Source: Planctomyces sp. (GTDB taxonomy: Bacteria > Planctomycetota > Planctomycetia > Planctomycetales > Planctomycetaceae). Taken from it: a DNA stretch of 64,000 nucleotides. Under the pieces are notes generated by a model, which did not search any database, was not told the DNA's origin, and saw nothing but the letters and a program-made list of their open reading frames with translations. Both the position numbers and the translations under genes were made by a program. Below, piece after piece: positions 55,775 to 64,000 of the stretch; positions within the stretch are counted from its first letter, which is position 1; each line of letters begins with the position of its first letter. The DNA lies in contig JAEUIH010000008.1 in NCBI GenBank assembly GCA_016795105.1, positions 62,001-126,000 of the forward strand, read 5' to 3'.

Positions 55775-57702
55775 GGTGACTTTGGCTGATTGTCCGAATA
55801 TTTCGTTCTGAGACGCACTAGTTCTTCCGCCTGTGCGCGATGATATCGTGCTTCGGCTGAATTTCCGAGAGTCTCATAGGCTTCAGACAGCCAAAACTGT
55901 GCCTGAGGAAGGCCCGGATTGAGCGACAACGCGCGTTTTGCGGCGATCAGACCTTCCCGCATCTGCCCTGACTGCCCCAGAACGTGCGCAAATCGACCAA
56001 AATACGTGGGGCGAGAATCGTTGGACAACACGAGTTGAGCATAGTAATCGCGAGCCCGCCGAGCATCTCCTCGGTTGTGATGCATCGTGGCCAGCAGCTC
56101 AAGGATTGCCTCATCGTCGCCGCCACGGATCTCCAGCGCCTTCTTCCAGTGATTCTCCGTCAGTTTTGTGTTCCGAAGCTGCTCATAGACAAGCCCACCT
56201 GCCTCAAAAAGGTCCGCGTCATCGTCAGCAACGGGAATGAGTTGAGAAATCAGTGCCAATGTCTCCTGAGTCATTTTGGCTGGCTCCCGGGCCGAATCCA
56301 GATTTTCGGCTGACAGGATGAACCTTGCTCTGAGCTTTTCATGCTCAGGAATTTCATAACCCGCCTCTTCAAAGATAACCGGCATGCGAAACTCACGGTC
56401 TTCGTGAGTGTCTTCGGCGAGTATGTCGGCTTTTCTTCGAAGTACCCTGTGGTCGGTCTGTGCGGTATGCGGAACATCAGTCGCCTGCAGCGATGGCATA
56501 TGGCATTCGATGCAGTTGTCGGATGTGGCGATTCGTTCGGCGTTGTCGACAGGAAGTGAACAAACCGTGGGCGATGTGGTGATGACAGTTGATTCTACCG
56601 AATGACAGGTGAGACATTTCGCTCGATAAAATGAAGCATGATCCTCTTCCTTTGGAACGGTGTGAGGATCGTGACAGGAGATGCACCCAAGTTTGCCTTC
56701 GCTTGCCGTGTAGCATCGGCTTGACAACATCTGTTCAACCTGACTGACCGCTTCCGCTTTACCTTCTGAGACTCGCCCGTCCTTCACGAATGTCACCCAG
56801 ATTTCATTCACATTCATCCCGGGTTGAAATCCATAGTCGTCCTGACCATATCGAACAACTCTTCGCTCTCCCTGCAGGTGACACTGAAAACAAACTGCAT
56901 CTCGCTTCTGGGGAGACAAACTCAGTGGATTGACAATAACATCTGCCCCCTGCTTCGTCGTTTGAAACTCCACATGCTGTGCGCCTGGTCCATGACAACG
57001 CTCGCAGCCAATTGCTGCTTCCAGAAAGACGCCGCTGTTGAACTGATCTCGTTTATCGGGCCTGGAATCCATCCGGCCGGCATGGCATGCCATGCATCCA
57101 TCAGACGCCTTTCGCTCAAACCCAGGGTGGTTATTCGGATCATATCCCGGAGACAGGTCCCAGGTTTGCCTTCGAGAATACCAGGTCACGGGTGACATAT
57201 AGATTCGGTCAGCTGCCAGAAAACAATAGCTTCGGCCTCGGGAACCAGAACCAATTGCAAACAGAATTTCCGCAGATCGCGCGTAGACCGATTCACCATT
57301 TTCGTTCAGAAGCCGTTCGAAATGTTCAACCTTGTCGCCTTCCCTGACCACGTCATACGTCAGACCCGCTGAAGTTGTAAACGAAGCTTTGTCCGGGGTC
57401 TCGGCAAAAGTGTTCGGGTCGGTAGACACTGACCGACCCATTGGATGCTTTGAGAATTCATCACAAATTGCGCCATGACACTGCCTGCAGGCATCACTGC
57501 CAACAAACCCATCAGTAACACGAGTGACCTTCTTAAACTTCGTGTCGCCGGTACTTCCAAGAAATCCATCTGTCGGAACTGAGGACTTCTCCGAAACCGA
57601 ATTCTGCTGTTTCGCCGCCGTCTGCTGGGGTGGTTCATCGCAGCCGCATACGGCCATTACAATTAACCCCAGTAGAATTCCCCGAAGTTGAAGATTCCTC
57701 AT
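55771..57702 (-). CDS. Seven-haem cytochrome c with C-terminal TPR domain, lipoprotein
   Basis: 643 aa from the ATG at 57702, one base after the stop of the upstream gene. A lipoprotein-type signal (GILLGLIVMAVCGC) is followed by seven CxxCH haem sites: CRQCH, CMACH, CERCH, CFQCH, CISCH, CLTCH and CIECH, over about residues 70-420. The arrangement is like cytochrome c554/NrfA-type multihaem folds. TPR repeats (NHWKKALEIRGGDDEAILEL, AAKRALSLNPGLPQAQFWLS) occupy the last 200 residues. An electron-transfer protein outside the cytoplasm; partner and substrate unknown. Confidence 0.92.
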   Translation of the reverse strand: MRNLQLRGILLGLIVMAVCGCDEPPQQTAAKQQNSVSEKSSVPTDGFLGSTGDTKFKKVTRVTDGFVGSDACRQCHGAICDEFSKHPMGRSVSTDPNTFAETPDKASFTTSAGLTYDVVREGDKVEHFERLLNENGESVYARSAEILFAIGSGSRGRSYCFLAADRIYMSPVTWYSRRQTWDLSPGYDPNNHPGFERKASDGCMACHAGRMDSRPDKRDQFNSGVFLEAAIGCERCHGPGAQHVEFQTTKQGADVIVNPLSLSPQKRDAVCFQCHLQGERRVVRYGQDDYGFQPGMNVNEIWVTFVKDGRVSEGKAEAVSQVEQMLSSRCYTASEGKLGCISCHDPHTVPKEEDHASFYRAKCLTCHSVESTVITTSPTVCSLPVDNAERIATSDNCIECHMPSLQATDVPHTAQTDHRVLRRKADILAEDTHEDREFRMPVIFEEAGYEIPEHEKLRARFILSAENLDSAREPAKMTQETLALISQLIPVADDDADLFEAGGLVYEQLRNTKLTENHWKKALEIRGGDDEAILELLATMHHNRGDARRARDYYAQLVLSNDSRPTYFGRFAHVLGQSGQMREGLIAAKRALSLNPGLPQAQFWLSEAYETLGNSAEARYHRAQAEELVRLRTKYSDNQPKSP

Positions 57703-57703
57703 A

Positions 57704-59590
57704 TCACTGCACATCCTGTCTGGTGAGTGTCCCGGCTTCATGAATCCAGACATCTCCGTGTTCCACAATTGTCAGGATCCGATTCAGAGTTCCACTGTCT
57801 ACCTGCTTGTGATCCTTCTGACCGGAAGGCCACTCCACACTGATCTCAACGCTGGAAGTACAGTCACCGAGTCCAAAAAACATCACGGGCTGCTGGGCCG
57901 ATGCGTAGCTCGTTCCCCCCGCTAACTCCTGTGTCAGCACATTCTCGCCCCACTTTAGCGTTACCACTGTTCCAATACCAAACCGGTTCGACCGAACTGC
58001 CAGGGGCCGAATCTGAAGCCACGCTCCACATTCACTTTCGTTCCTCAACAAGGCTGCCGCAGTGTTTTGATGGGCCACCATCACGTCGACGTCACCGTCC
58101 GTGTCAAAGTCTGAAGTCGCGACGCCACGTCCGACCAGTCGCCTGCTGAAAAATGGTCCCGCTGCTGAACCCTGGTCGACCCAACGTGCTCCATTGTAAG
58201 AAGTCAGTTGAGCACACATCTCATAGCCATCACCATCCGAATTTCTTGGATCAATGTGACCGTTCGTGATAAACATATCCATGCAGCGATCAGCGTTCAG
58301 GTCACACATCACGGCTCCGAAACCCAGCTTGGGCAACGTCAGATCACGAATGCCGGTTAATGCACTCACATCCTGAAACCCTCTGGCTCCCAGGTTTTGG
58401 TACAGAGTATTTGATTCACCTGTAAAATGCGTTAGACAGATGTCCTGGTAACCGTTCGCGTCGTAGTCGCCAAACGCGACTCCCATACTTGCCTGAGTTT
58501 CCCCAAGAGCGTTGAATGCTCCACCCAGTGCAAAGGCCTGTTCAAGAAATCCATCTCCACGACCATTATTCACGAAGAAAAAGTTGGCCGTCGTATCGTT
58601 TGCAACATAGATGTCCGGCCATCCATCGCGCGTGAAGTCCGCGATCACGACACCCAAAGCCTTATTGCCCGGACCGAAGAGGCCAAACTTCTGCGAGACT
58701 TCAACAAAACTGCCGTCTCCCTGATTCAGATAGAATTGATCGGGCTCCGGCTCTACATGACGCGGATGACAAATCGTTGGCATACCGTGCTCGTCATTGC
58801 ATGGAACGGGATGATACGGGTCGTAAATCGCGTAATTGCAAACATAAAGATCCAGATCGCCATCCTTATCCACGTCTCCCCACGCCGACGTAGAACTCCA
58901 GACAGACAGTCCACAGACCACGCCGCCTTCATCAGCGATGAATGTGCCGTCGCCCTGATTGATGAGTAACGAATTGAGTCCAACATTGGTCACAAAGATG
59001 TCATCAAATCCGTCGTTGTTGAAGTCCGCGACGGACACTCCCTGTCCAAAACTGTGCTCTTCAGGAACTGCACCCGCCTGTACCGCAGAGAACATCCCTG
59101 CCCGCTGTCGGTACAAGGTGTCCCGAGGCCGAATACTGACATCGGCGGCATCCGGAACACCACCCTGCACACAATACAAGTCGGGGACACCGTCACGCTC
59201 TATATCAAGCCAGCCGACACCGCCCCCAGTCGACTCAACCATCAGAGCACGTGGACTCGCACCATTATCATAGATGTGCCTGATTCCCAACTGTTCAGCG
59301 ACGTCGTTCAGGAGAATGGGCCGAACGGTATGGCTGCTTCCATCCCCGTTCTTTACGAATTCAGCCTCTCGTTCAGATGGCTTAAACGTAAACCCGCCAC
59401 CACCCACAGTGCCACCATTCTGTCCCGTCTGGAGATTGTCGGAGTTTGACGTTTTGACAGTTTGATTACCGCCAGCATCAATTCCTGCGTTGTCAGGTGA
59501 TCCAGAATCCGGCTGACAGCCTGAAATGCCGACCATCGCCAACACAAGGAACTGCCAGCAAGCGATTGGATAAACAAAAATCCGTTTCAT
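57704..59590 (-). CDS. FG-GAP / ASPIC-UnbV lipoprotein (CRTAC1 family)
   Basis: 628 aa. The lipobox GISGC gives lipidated Cys25. From about 85 there are FG-GAP/VCBS repeats with Ca-binding loops (DFNNDGFDDIFV, DVDKDGDLDLYV, DYDANGYQDICL, DFDTDGDVDVMV). A C-terminal ASPIC/UnbV domain lies at about 525-605 (GIGTVVTLKWGENVLTQELA, ISVEWPSGQKD). It is first in a tight - strand operon with the multihaem cytochrome and two TPR proteins. It is expected at the outer membrane or cell surface. Confidence 0.9.
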   Translation of the reverse strand: MKRIFVYPIACWQFLVLAMVGISGCQPDSGSPDNAGIDAGGNQTVKTSNSDNLQTGQNGGTVGGGGFTFKPSEREAEFVKNGDGSSHTVRPILLNDVAEQLGIRHIYDNGASPRALMVESTGGGVGWLDIERDGVPDLYCVQGGVPDAADVSIRPRDTLYRQRAGMFSAVQAGAVPEEHSFGQGVSVADFNNDGFDDIFVTNVGLNSLLINQGDGTFIADEGGVVCGLSVWSSTSAWGDVDKDGDLDLYVCNYAIYDPYHPVPCNDEHGMPTICHPRHVEPEPDQFYLNQGDGSFVEVSQKFGLFGPGNKALGVVIADFTRDGWPDIYVANDTTANFFFVNNGRGDGFLEQAFALGGAFNALGETQASMGVAFGDYDANGYQDICLTHFTGESNTLYQNLGARGFQDVSALTGIRDLTLPKLGFGAVMCDLNADRCMDMFITNGHIDPRNSDGDGYEMCAQLTSYNGARWVDQGSAAGPFFSRRLVGRGVATSDFDTDGDVDVMVAHQNTAAALLRNESECGAWLQIRPLAVRSNRFGIGTVVTLKWGENVLTQELAGGTSYASAQQPVMFFGLGDCTSSVEISVEWPSGQKDHKQVDSGTLNRILTIVEHGDVWIHEAGTLTRQDVQ

Positions 59591-59625
59591 GCGTTTGACC
59601 AGAACGACTCGGAAATCAACAAAAA

Positions 59626-59658
59626 AGGGAGAGCCCGCGGCAATCGCGAGCCCTCCCT
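59626..59658 (-). terminator. Terminator between the DUF1559 gene and the CRTAC1 operon
   Basis: On the - strand a 14-bp stem (AGGGAGGGCTCGCG with CGCGGGCTCTCCCT, two G-U pairs), loop ATTGC, then six T. It lies 39 bp past the DUF1559 stop and 36 bp before the CRTAC1 start, so the operon must have its own promoter in or after this site. Confidence 0.85.
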
Positions 59659-59696
59659 ATCATTACTTCCAAACCCAAAAATGAGTTTGAATTCTT

Positions 59697-60797
59697 TCAG
59701 AATTCGCCGACAGTCTGACCGTCTTTTCGGCTTGCAATGCGGTACTTGACGCGAACGTCAATGTTTTCGCTCACAAACTTCACAGCACCGTCAGTCATAC
59801 AGCACTGAGCACCACCGGTATGTCGGCTGCTCCAGCCCCAGCATCGTGGGTCACCGTTGAACTCGTAGCTGTAACCGTTTCGATTGTTGATCGGGTTTCG
59901 CAGGTTTACGATGGTTGCCAATGGGCTGCCCCAGCTGGCGTCGTCTGAATAGTTGAAGTCAAACGGAGTGTTCGGTGGATTGCGGAAGTCACCACCACGC
60001 CAGTGCATGGTTTCTGCAACCATGACGGTGTTGCTGGTTCCGTCAACAACTTCTGCGATTTTCGCAGATGTTCGGTAACCGAAAATTCCGTTCATACGGT
60101 TGATGTCGTTGTTCCATCGCTCAGAAACCCATGGTGTTCCGCGTGAGTCACGACCGAGGTCCGGGTCGCCAGGATAAGGGTCTGAAGTGAAACCACCGCA
60201 GTCTTTCCATCCACCCCAAAGATGACCGAAGTTGCCAGCATAGTCAACGCCACCAGCCGGTGAGTTACCACCAGTATGCCAGCCGTCGATGGTTCCGCCG
60301 ATCTGGTTCGTTCGCTTCGAAGCCTGATCGTTGGATGGACACAGGAACCCTGGGATCACCTGACCACGCAGGGCACGATGGTTCACGGTTCCACCGACGT
60401 AGAGGATGCCCAGATTGTCGTCTGGCTGTGAACCGGATGCCTGGAAGTCAATCTGATTGAACAGGTTCGACTGTTCAATGTATGGCAACAGGCGAACCAT
60501 CCATGAGAAGTCTCCGCCACGAGGACCGTTTGATGGGTCAGTGGCTGGACCTGGATTGACGTCCTGCTGGTTATTGGCCCAGTTCAAAGGAAACTGGCCG
60601 TAGACATCGTGATAGTTGTGGCAAGCCAAACCCAGCTGCTTCAGGTTGTTCTTGCACTGAGTTCGTCGTGCTGCTTCTCGAGCCTGCTGAACAGCAGGCA
60701 GCAGCAGTGCGATCAAAATCGCAATAATGGCAATGACCACAAGCAGCTCGATCAGCGTAAACGCCTTTCGTGAGCCCTTGTACGAAGTGACTTTCAT
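59697..60797 (-). CDS. DUF1559 prepilin-like protein
   Basis: 366 aa from the ATG at 60797, with a strong GGAGG site. The N-terminus RKAFTLIELLVVIAIIAIL is a type IV prepilin cleavage and methylation signal, followed by the planctomycete AVQQAREAARRTQCKNNLKQ helix. The DUF1559 domain ends with the usual H-x9-DG type closing motif (TGGAQCCMTDGAVKFVSE). These major-pilin-like proteins occur in dozens of copies per planctomycete genome. It pairs with the small lipoprotein gene upstream. Confidence 0.93.
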   Translation of the reverse strand: MKVTSYKGSRKAFTLIELLVVIAIIAILIALLLPAVQQAREAARRTQCKNNLKQLGLACHNYHDVYGQFPLNWANNQQDVNPGPATDPSNGPRGGDFSWMVRLLPYIEQSNLFNQIDFQASGSQPDDNLGILYVGGTVNHRALRGQVIPGFLCPSNDQASKRTNQIGGTIDGWHTGGNSPAGGVDYAGNFGHLWGGWKDCGGFTSDPYPGDPDLGRDSRGTPWVSERWNNDINRMNGIFGYRTSAKIAEVVDGTSNTVMVAETMHWRGGDFRNPPNTPFDFNYSDDASWGSPLATIVNLRNPINNRNGYSYEFNGDPRCWGWSSRHTGGAQCCMTDGAVKFVSENIDVRVKYRIASRKDGQTVGEF

Positions 60798-60970
60798 ACG
60801 CTCAACCTCCGAGAAATAGAACAAAGAGAAAACGCCAGGAAGACAGGACACATATCTCCGAAGTCACTCAACTGGAAACTTCGGACTATCAAGTTGAAAT
60901 GTGGCCCCCAGGAAATCTCAGCACACCGAGAATTGACGAACCTGGAACGCCTTTCAAACCCGAAAAATCC

Positions 60971-61471
60971 TTAAGGAATTTCAATGACCCAGTCGCCAGA
61001 AATTGGAACTGTTTGACGCAATGGTGTTTTGTCTGCTGCCTGAAAATCAACAGGGATCACGTCTCCGGATGCAGGTCCACTTCCTGGAGCAGCCGATGAC
61101 CGACCACCCTTCGCACCACCACCGTACTGTTTCATAATGTCTTCCATGTTTGACGGAGGCCCGCCATTTGGGTTTCCAGTTGGATTCGCATTGGAAGACT
61201 TTGGCGAAATATAGACCTTGTAAGTGCCCTCCGGAGCTCCCAGTCGGCCCGTTGCACTCATGATATTAAATGATCCATCACTGCCCGTTCGCCCACTCAC
61301 TGGCGGATAACCACCTTCGGCTGCAACCATAGTGACCATCACACCCTCAAGAGGGGCACCAGCTTTGGTGACTTTCCCCTTGACTGAATGAAGCGGAGGA
61401 CCATCACCCCCACATCCACTAATCAGAACTACCATTGCCAACGACATCAGTGCGATAGACGTTCGTAACAC
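60971..61471 (-). CDS. Small carboxypeptidase-regulatory-like lipoprotein
   Basis: 166 aa with a GTG start, GAGGA site and lipobox LISGC (Cys20). The mature part opens VKGKVTKAGAPLEGVMV, a transthyretin-like/CarboxypepD_reg domain, and a Gly/Asn/Ser-rich loop interrupts it at about 95-130. In planctomycetes such proteins are usually encoded next to DUF1559 pilins, as here (173 bp upstream). Confidence 0.88.
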   Translation of the reverse strand: MLRTSIALMSLAMVVLISGCGGDGPPLHSVKGKVTKAGAPLEGVMVTMVAAEGGYPPVSGRTGSDGSFNIMSATGRLGAPEGTYKVYISPKSSNANPTGNPNGGPPSNMEDIMKQYGGGAKGGRSSAAPGSGPASGDVIPVDFQAADKTPLRQTVPISGDWVIEIP

Positions 61472-61732
61472 GTGTCCTCACTCCATCAGAAAAATTCGAA
61501 TTTATTTCCCTGAATATTAAAACACTTCCGCACACTTGAAAAGAAAAGAGATCGATCTTTCGGCACACCTGCCCAATTTTTGCAGAAAATGCCATCTCAA
61601 CCTGATATTCAAGTCACCCTCAAAATGAATAAATGTCCACACGTAGGAACAGAACGAATTTTCTGGCCGCTTCGATACACTGGCTCCCCGTCCTCACCAG
61701 GAGGTACTGTGAATTACCACCCTTGATGACCT

Positions 61733-62602
61733 TTAATACGCGCTGACTCGAATCCCGCTCAATTCAACCGACGGCTGAGCACATACTATTGTTCTCCCAA
61801 ACAACATTCGCTCTGCCGCGGTCGGCCGAACAATCGAGATGCTCAAATTGTGTGTCGCATCAGATCTCGCCGCGATTCGCCACCCCGACAAATACTGGCG
61901 AAATGCCTGAAGCCGGAGCGACCTCCTCACGTGAATTGGATCCAGCCCGTACCACTCTCGCTGAGTCGACGCCAGTGTCAGCCCTCTGGCCCCTGCAATT
62001 TCACTGAGCAACTGCTGCGTTTGCTCTGCTCTGCTCTGAATTTCTTTCAGACTCAGAGTACATCCCGCGAACAGGAGTGACCTCGCGATCCGAAAACGAA
62101 TTGAACTAAGTGTCCACACAGACTCCAGCGGCAACCCTGTCACTACGATGTCGCTCAGCGGGGACCAGGCTTGAATTCGGTCAACGCATTCGACCACCGC
62201 AGCCAACGTCACCTCCGGACTCCGACCATAGACGAGGTCATTTCCAATATCAGTGATCAGGACACGAGGAATGACGCCGTCAGAAAGCTCCGGGGCCGCC
62301 TTCAGTTCCTCCCACAGGCCGCATGTCTGAATGCCGGGAAGGCGACGAAACCCAAATCCACTCCAGTTCACGTAAGAACGCCCCATTCCACACGCCACAT
62401 ACAAGTCAACCGGCCCTCGGATGGCCTCCTGAAGAGCTGTGGTCACAGCGTTCCAGCCCAGAATCAGGTTACTGGCGCCGAGCAGAATACAGGGTTGCCG
62501 GACTTGCGATTCTTCCACGACTGAATTCTTCTGAACCACTCTACTGATGAATGCTTCTAAACCTGAATGCCTCCAAACCAATTGTACACGCCGCAAGTGC
62601 AT
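61733..62602 (-). CDS. SGNH/GDSL-like hydrolase
   Basis: 289 aa. Block I is LLGASNLILGW, a GASN variant of GDSL with the Ser nucleophile. An oxyanion-type Gly appears in ACGMGRSYVNWSGFGF, the block III Asn in ITDIGNDLVYG, and the catalytic Asp/His pair in YGLDPIHVRRS. No signal peptide. Esterase activity is inferred. It starts 6 bp after the SDR gene, so cotranscribed. Confidence 0.78.
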   Translation of the reverse strand: MHLRRVQLVWRHSGLEAFISRVVQKNSVVEESQVRQPCILLGASNLILGWNAVTTALQEAIRGPVDLYVACGMGRSYVNWSGFGFRRLPGIQTCGLWEELKAAPELSDGVIPRVLITDIGNDLVYGRSPEVTLAAVVECVDRIQAWSPLSDIVVTGLPLESVWTLSSIRFRIARSLLFAGCTLSLKEIQSRAEQTQQLLSEIAGARGLTLASTQREWYGLDPIHVRRSLRLQAFRQYLSGWRIAARSDATHNLSISIVRPTAAERMLFGRTIVCAQPSVELSGIRVSAY

Positions 62603-62608
62603 TTCCCG

Positions 62609-63460
62609 TCAACGCTCATCAACTTTCCCAGCCCGCGATCCAGTCGAGATACGTTTCAAGAACTTTCTTGTCGCCGTCAGAATCATCATCTCACCAAGTC
62701 TCGGGAACATCTCACGGATCACGAACATCGGTCGCATCGGTGGCCAGTTTACAATCACTTCCGGTGCTCCTTTCCGAATACATGATTCCACAGCGGCAGC
62801 TACATGCGCCGCATCCGTTCCCCCCATTACTGCCGGCGTGCCCCGCCCCGTCGACTGTACGATCCGATCATAAATGCCACCATGTGTTGTGAAGCCAGGA
62901 CAAACAACCGACACTCGGATCCCCTGCCGGTGAAACTCACCGCGAAGCCCCTGAGTAAACGCGATCATTCCGGCTTTGGTCGCTCCATACACTGCCCCAA
63001 ACGCGGGACCGTGCTTCCCGGCCGTTGATGCCATATTGACGATCGAACCGGCCCCCTGCCGAAGCATGTGGGGTATCACGAGCCGAGTCAGCAGAATGGT
63101 GCCTGTGAGATTCGTTTCAATTGTCTGCAGAATTTGCTCTGTGCTCAGCTCTGCAAACTCGGCAAAACAATCGACCCCGGCGTTGTTAATCAGGACGTCG
63201 ATGCGTCCAAACCTCGACACGCATTCCGACACCAGCGTCTCCAGAGCGTTCGGGTCCGAAACGTCTGTGGGTACAGCGACGGCGGAGCCGCCTTTGGTCT
63301 CAATTTCTTTAACAGCCCGCTGGAGTCCTTCCACAGATCGGGCAGCAAGCACAAGCTGGTTCCCACGAACACCCAGTCTTGAACAAATCGCCCTGCCAAT
63401 CCCTGCAGAGGCTCCCGTGATCAGGATCACGCGAGGCGCACCAGTCGTTATGTCCGGCAT
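62609..63460 (-). CDS. Short-chain dehydrogenase/reductase
   Basis: 283 aa from the ATG at 63460. The Rossmann TGASAGIGRAI nucleotide motif, NNAGV and the catalytic Ser plus YGATK (Tyr-x-x-x-Lys) are present. A C-terminal extension (PMFVIREMFPRLGEMMILTA) resembles SDRs that act on lipids. The substrate is unknown. Followed by the SGNH hydrolase gene, so a lipid or ester pathway is possible. Confidence 0.92.
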   Translation of the reverse strand: MPDITTGAPRVILITGASAGIGRAICSRLGVRGNQLVLAARSVEGLQRAVKEIETKGGSAVAVPTDVSDPNALETLVSECVSRFGRIDVLINNAGVDCFAEFAELSTEQILQTIETNLTGTILLTRLVIPHMLRQGAGSIVNMASTAGKHGPAFGAVYGATKAGMIAFTQGLRGEFHRQGIRVSVVCPGFTTHGGIYDRIVQSTGRGTPAVMGGTDAAHVAAAVESCIRKGAPEVIVNWPPMRPMFVIREMFPRLGEMMILTATRKFLKRISTGSRAGKVDER

Positions 63461-63652
63461 AGAAGTTGGGATTCCATGAAAGTCTCTGAGTCCAAACCCG
63501 CATGGAAAGCATGGCAGATTCGGCAACCTAAGTCGACGGAAGAATGTCGCTCCGCTCTTCAGGATTCCAACGAATCCGGTTTTTCAGAATCTCTCCAACC
63601 GGATAGCATCTCCGCATCGATTTGCTAATGCTCTCCCGCTCAGGACCCAGCT

Positions 63653-64000
63653 ATGACGTCTTCTCTGCCAATCACCCGACTCGCACTTCTGCCCGGGACT
63701 GATCGACCAGATGTGATGTCAGTAGTCGATGAATTAAGCGAGGCTCTCCGACAAACTCCGGGGGTTCAGCTGTCCGGAGTATTTTTGCCGACCGACCTGA
63801 TGCCACCGGAACTTGACGCTGACCTCATGGTTGTGGTTGGTGGGGATGGGTCAATGCTTCGAGGATGTCGGCGGCTCGGTGTCAACCAACGTCCCATGGT
63901 TGGTGTCAACCTCGGACGTCTCGGGTTCCTCACAGATCTCACGCCCGAGGAGTTCCTCGAACGATTCCATTTGTTTCAGTCGGGTGATTATGAAGTGGTT
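63653..64000 (+). CDS. nadK: NAD kinase, 3' truncated by window edge
   Basis: First 116 codons, open to the end of the window. It shows MVVVGGDGSMLRGCR, the GGDG diphosphate-binding motif, and VNLGRLGFLTDL (NxGxxGFLT family signature). It phosphorylates NAD to NADP with ATP. It is divergent from the SDR gene across a 192-bp gap that should hold the promoters. Confidence 0.93.
   Translation, partial: MTSSLPITRLALLPGTDRPDVMSVVDELSEALRQTPGVQLSGVFLPTDLMPPELDADLMVVVGGDGSMLRGCRRLGVNQRPMVGVNLGRLGFLTDLTPEEFLERFHLFQSGDYEVV

Noticed and set aside
1-64000. tRNA, rRNA, CRISPR array, prophage or toxin-antitoxin genes
   Set aside because: None recognised on reading either strand. A covariance-model search would be needed to exclude small RNAs.

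Overview
The window reads as a mesophilic planctomycete chromosome of the Planctomycetales. The main grounds are lineage-typical protein families: a DUF1559 prepilin-like protein paired with a small carboxypeptidase-regulatory-like lipoprotein, CRTAC1-type FG-GAP/ASPIC-UnbV proteins, DUF1080 proteins, Tat-exported TIM-barrel 'isomerases', and a 2307-residue secreted protein with an LEPR-XLL-like N-terminal motif. Intergenic palindromic repeats and frequent gene overlaps fit the same picture. I see no tRNA, rRNA, CRISPR array, transposase or prophage gene. Both edges cut a gene: a CheY-like regulator on the left and NAD kinase on the right.

Region 1 (0-8.3 kb, + strand) is a compact chemotaxis operon: CheY (partial), CheA, a soluble PAS-type chemoreceptor, CheW, a CheR-CheD fusion and CheB. 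The receptor has no membrane segment, a very basic N-terminal tail and a C-terminal pentapeptide of the CheR/CheB-docking type.

Region 2 (8.3-13.2 kb, - strand) holds citramalate synthase (cimA) followed 37 bp later by valyl-tRNA synthetase (valS). Upstream of cimA is what looks like a complete ribosome-mediated transcription attenuator. It has a 25-codon leader peptide rich in Val and Ile, an antiterminator strand overlapping the leader stop codon, and a perfect 11-bp terminator stem with a T run. This is the best candidate in the window for an undescribed regulatory system: Ile/Val-tRNA charging would control both the Ile-forming citramalate pathway and ValRS.

Region 3 (13.4-26.1 kb) is mixed housekeeping and hypothetical genes: a small membrane protein, a glycine-rich secreted protein, Bpt leucyltransferase, trpD-ribD (overlapping), two planctomycete hypotheticals, an SNase-like protein, purine nucleoside phosphorylase, leucyl-tRNA synthetase and an outer-membrane beta-barrel candidate. 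A perfect 42-bp palindrome forms the 3' end of ribD, and a second dispersed-type repeat lies upstream of leuS.

Region 4 (26.6-48.3 kb) is mostly exported proteins: a TPR/FG-GAP/ASPIC lipoprotein with a VWA membrane protein, a dimethylformamidase-like protein bracketed by two inverted copies of an 85-bp element, an NHL-propeller protein, a Tat-exported TIM barrel, the giant subtilase, a DUF1080 lipoprotein, a FliA/WhiG-type sigma factor and a second TIM barrel.

Region 5 (48.4-64 kb) has an HD protein overlapping a PQQ-propeller membrane protein, a DUF456 protein and a cation/proton antiporter. It then has a tightly packed - strand operon of a CRTAC1 lipoprotein, a seven-haem cytochrome c with a TPR tail, and two paralogous membrane-anchored TPR proteins. 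DUF1559 pilin-like, lipoprotein, SGNH hydrolase and SDR genes follow, and NAD kinase at the edge.
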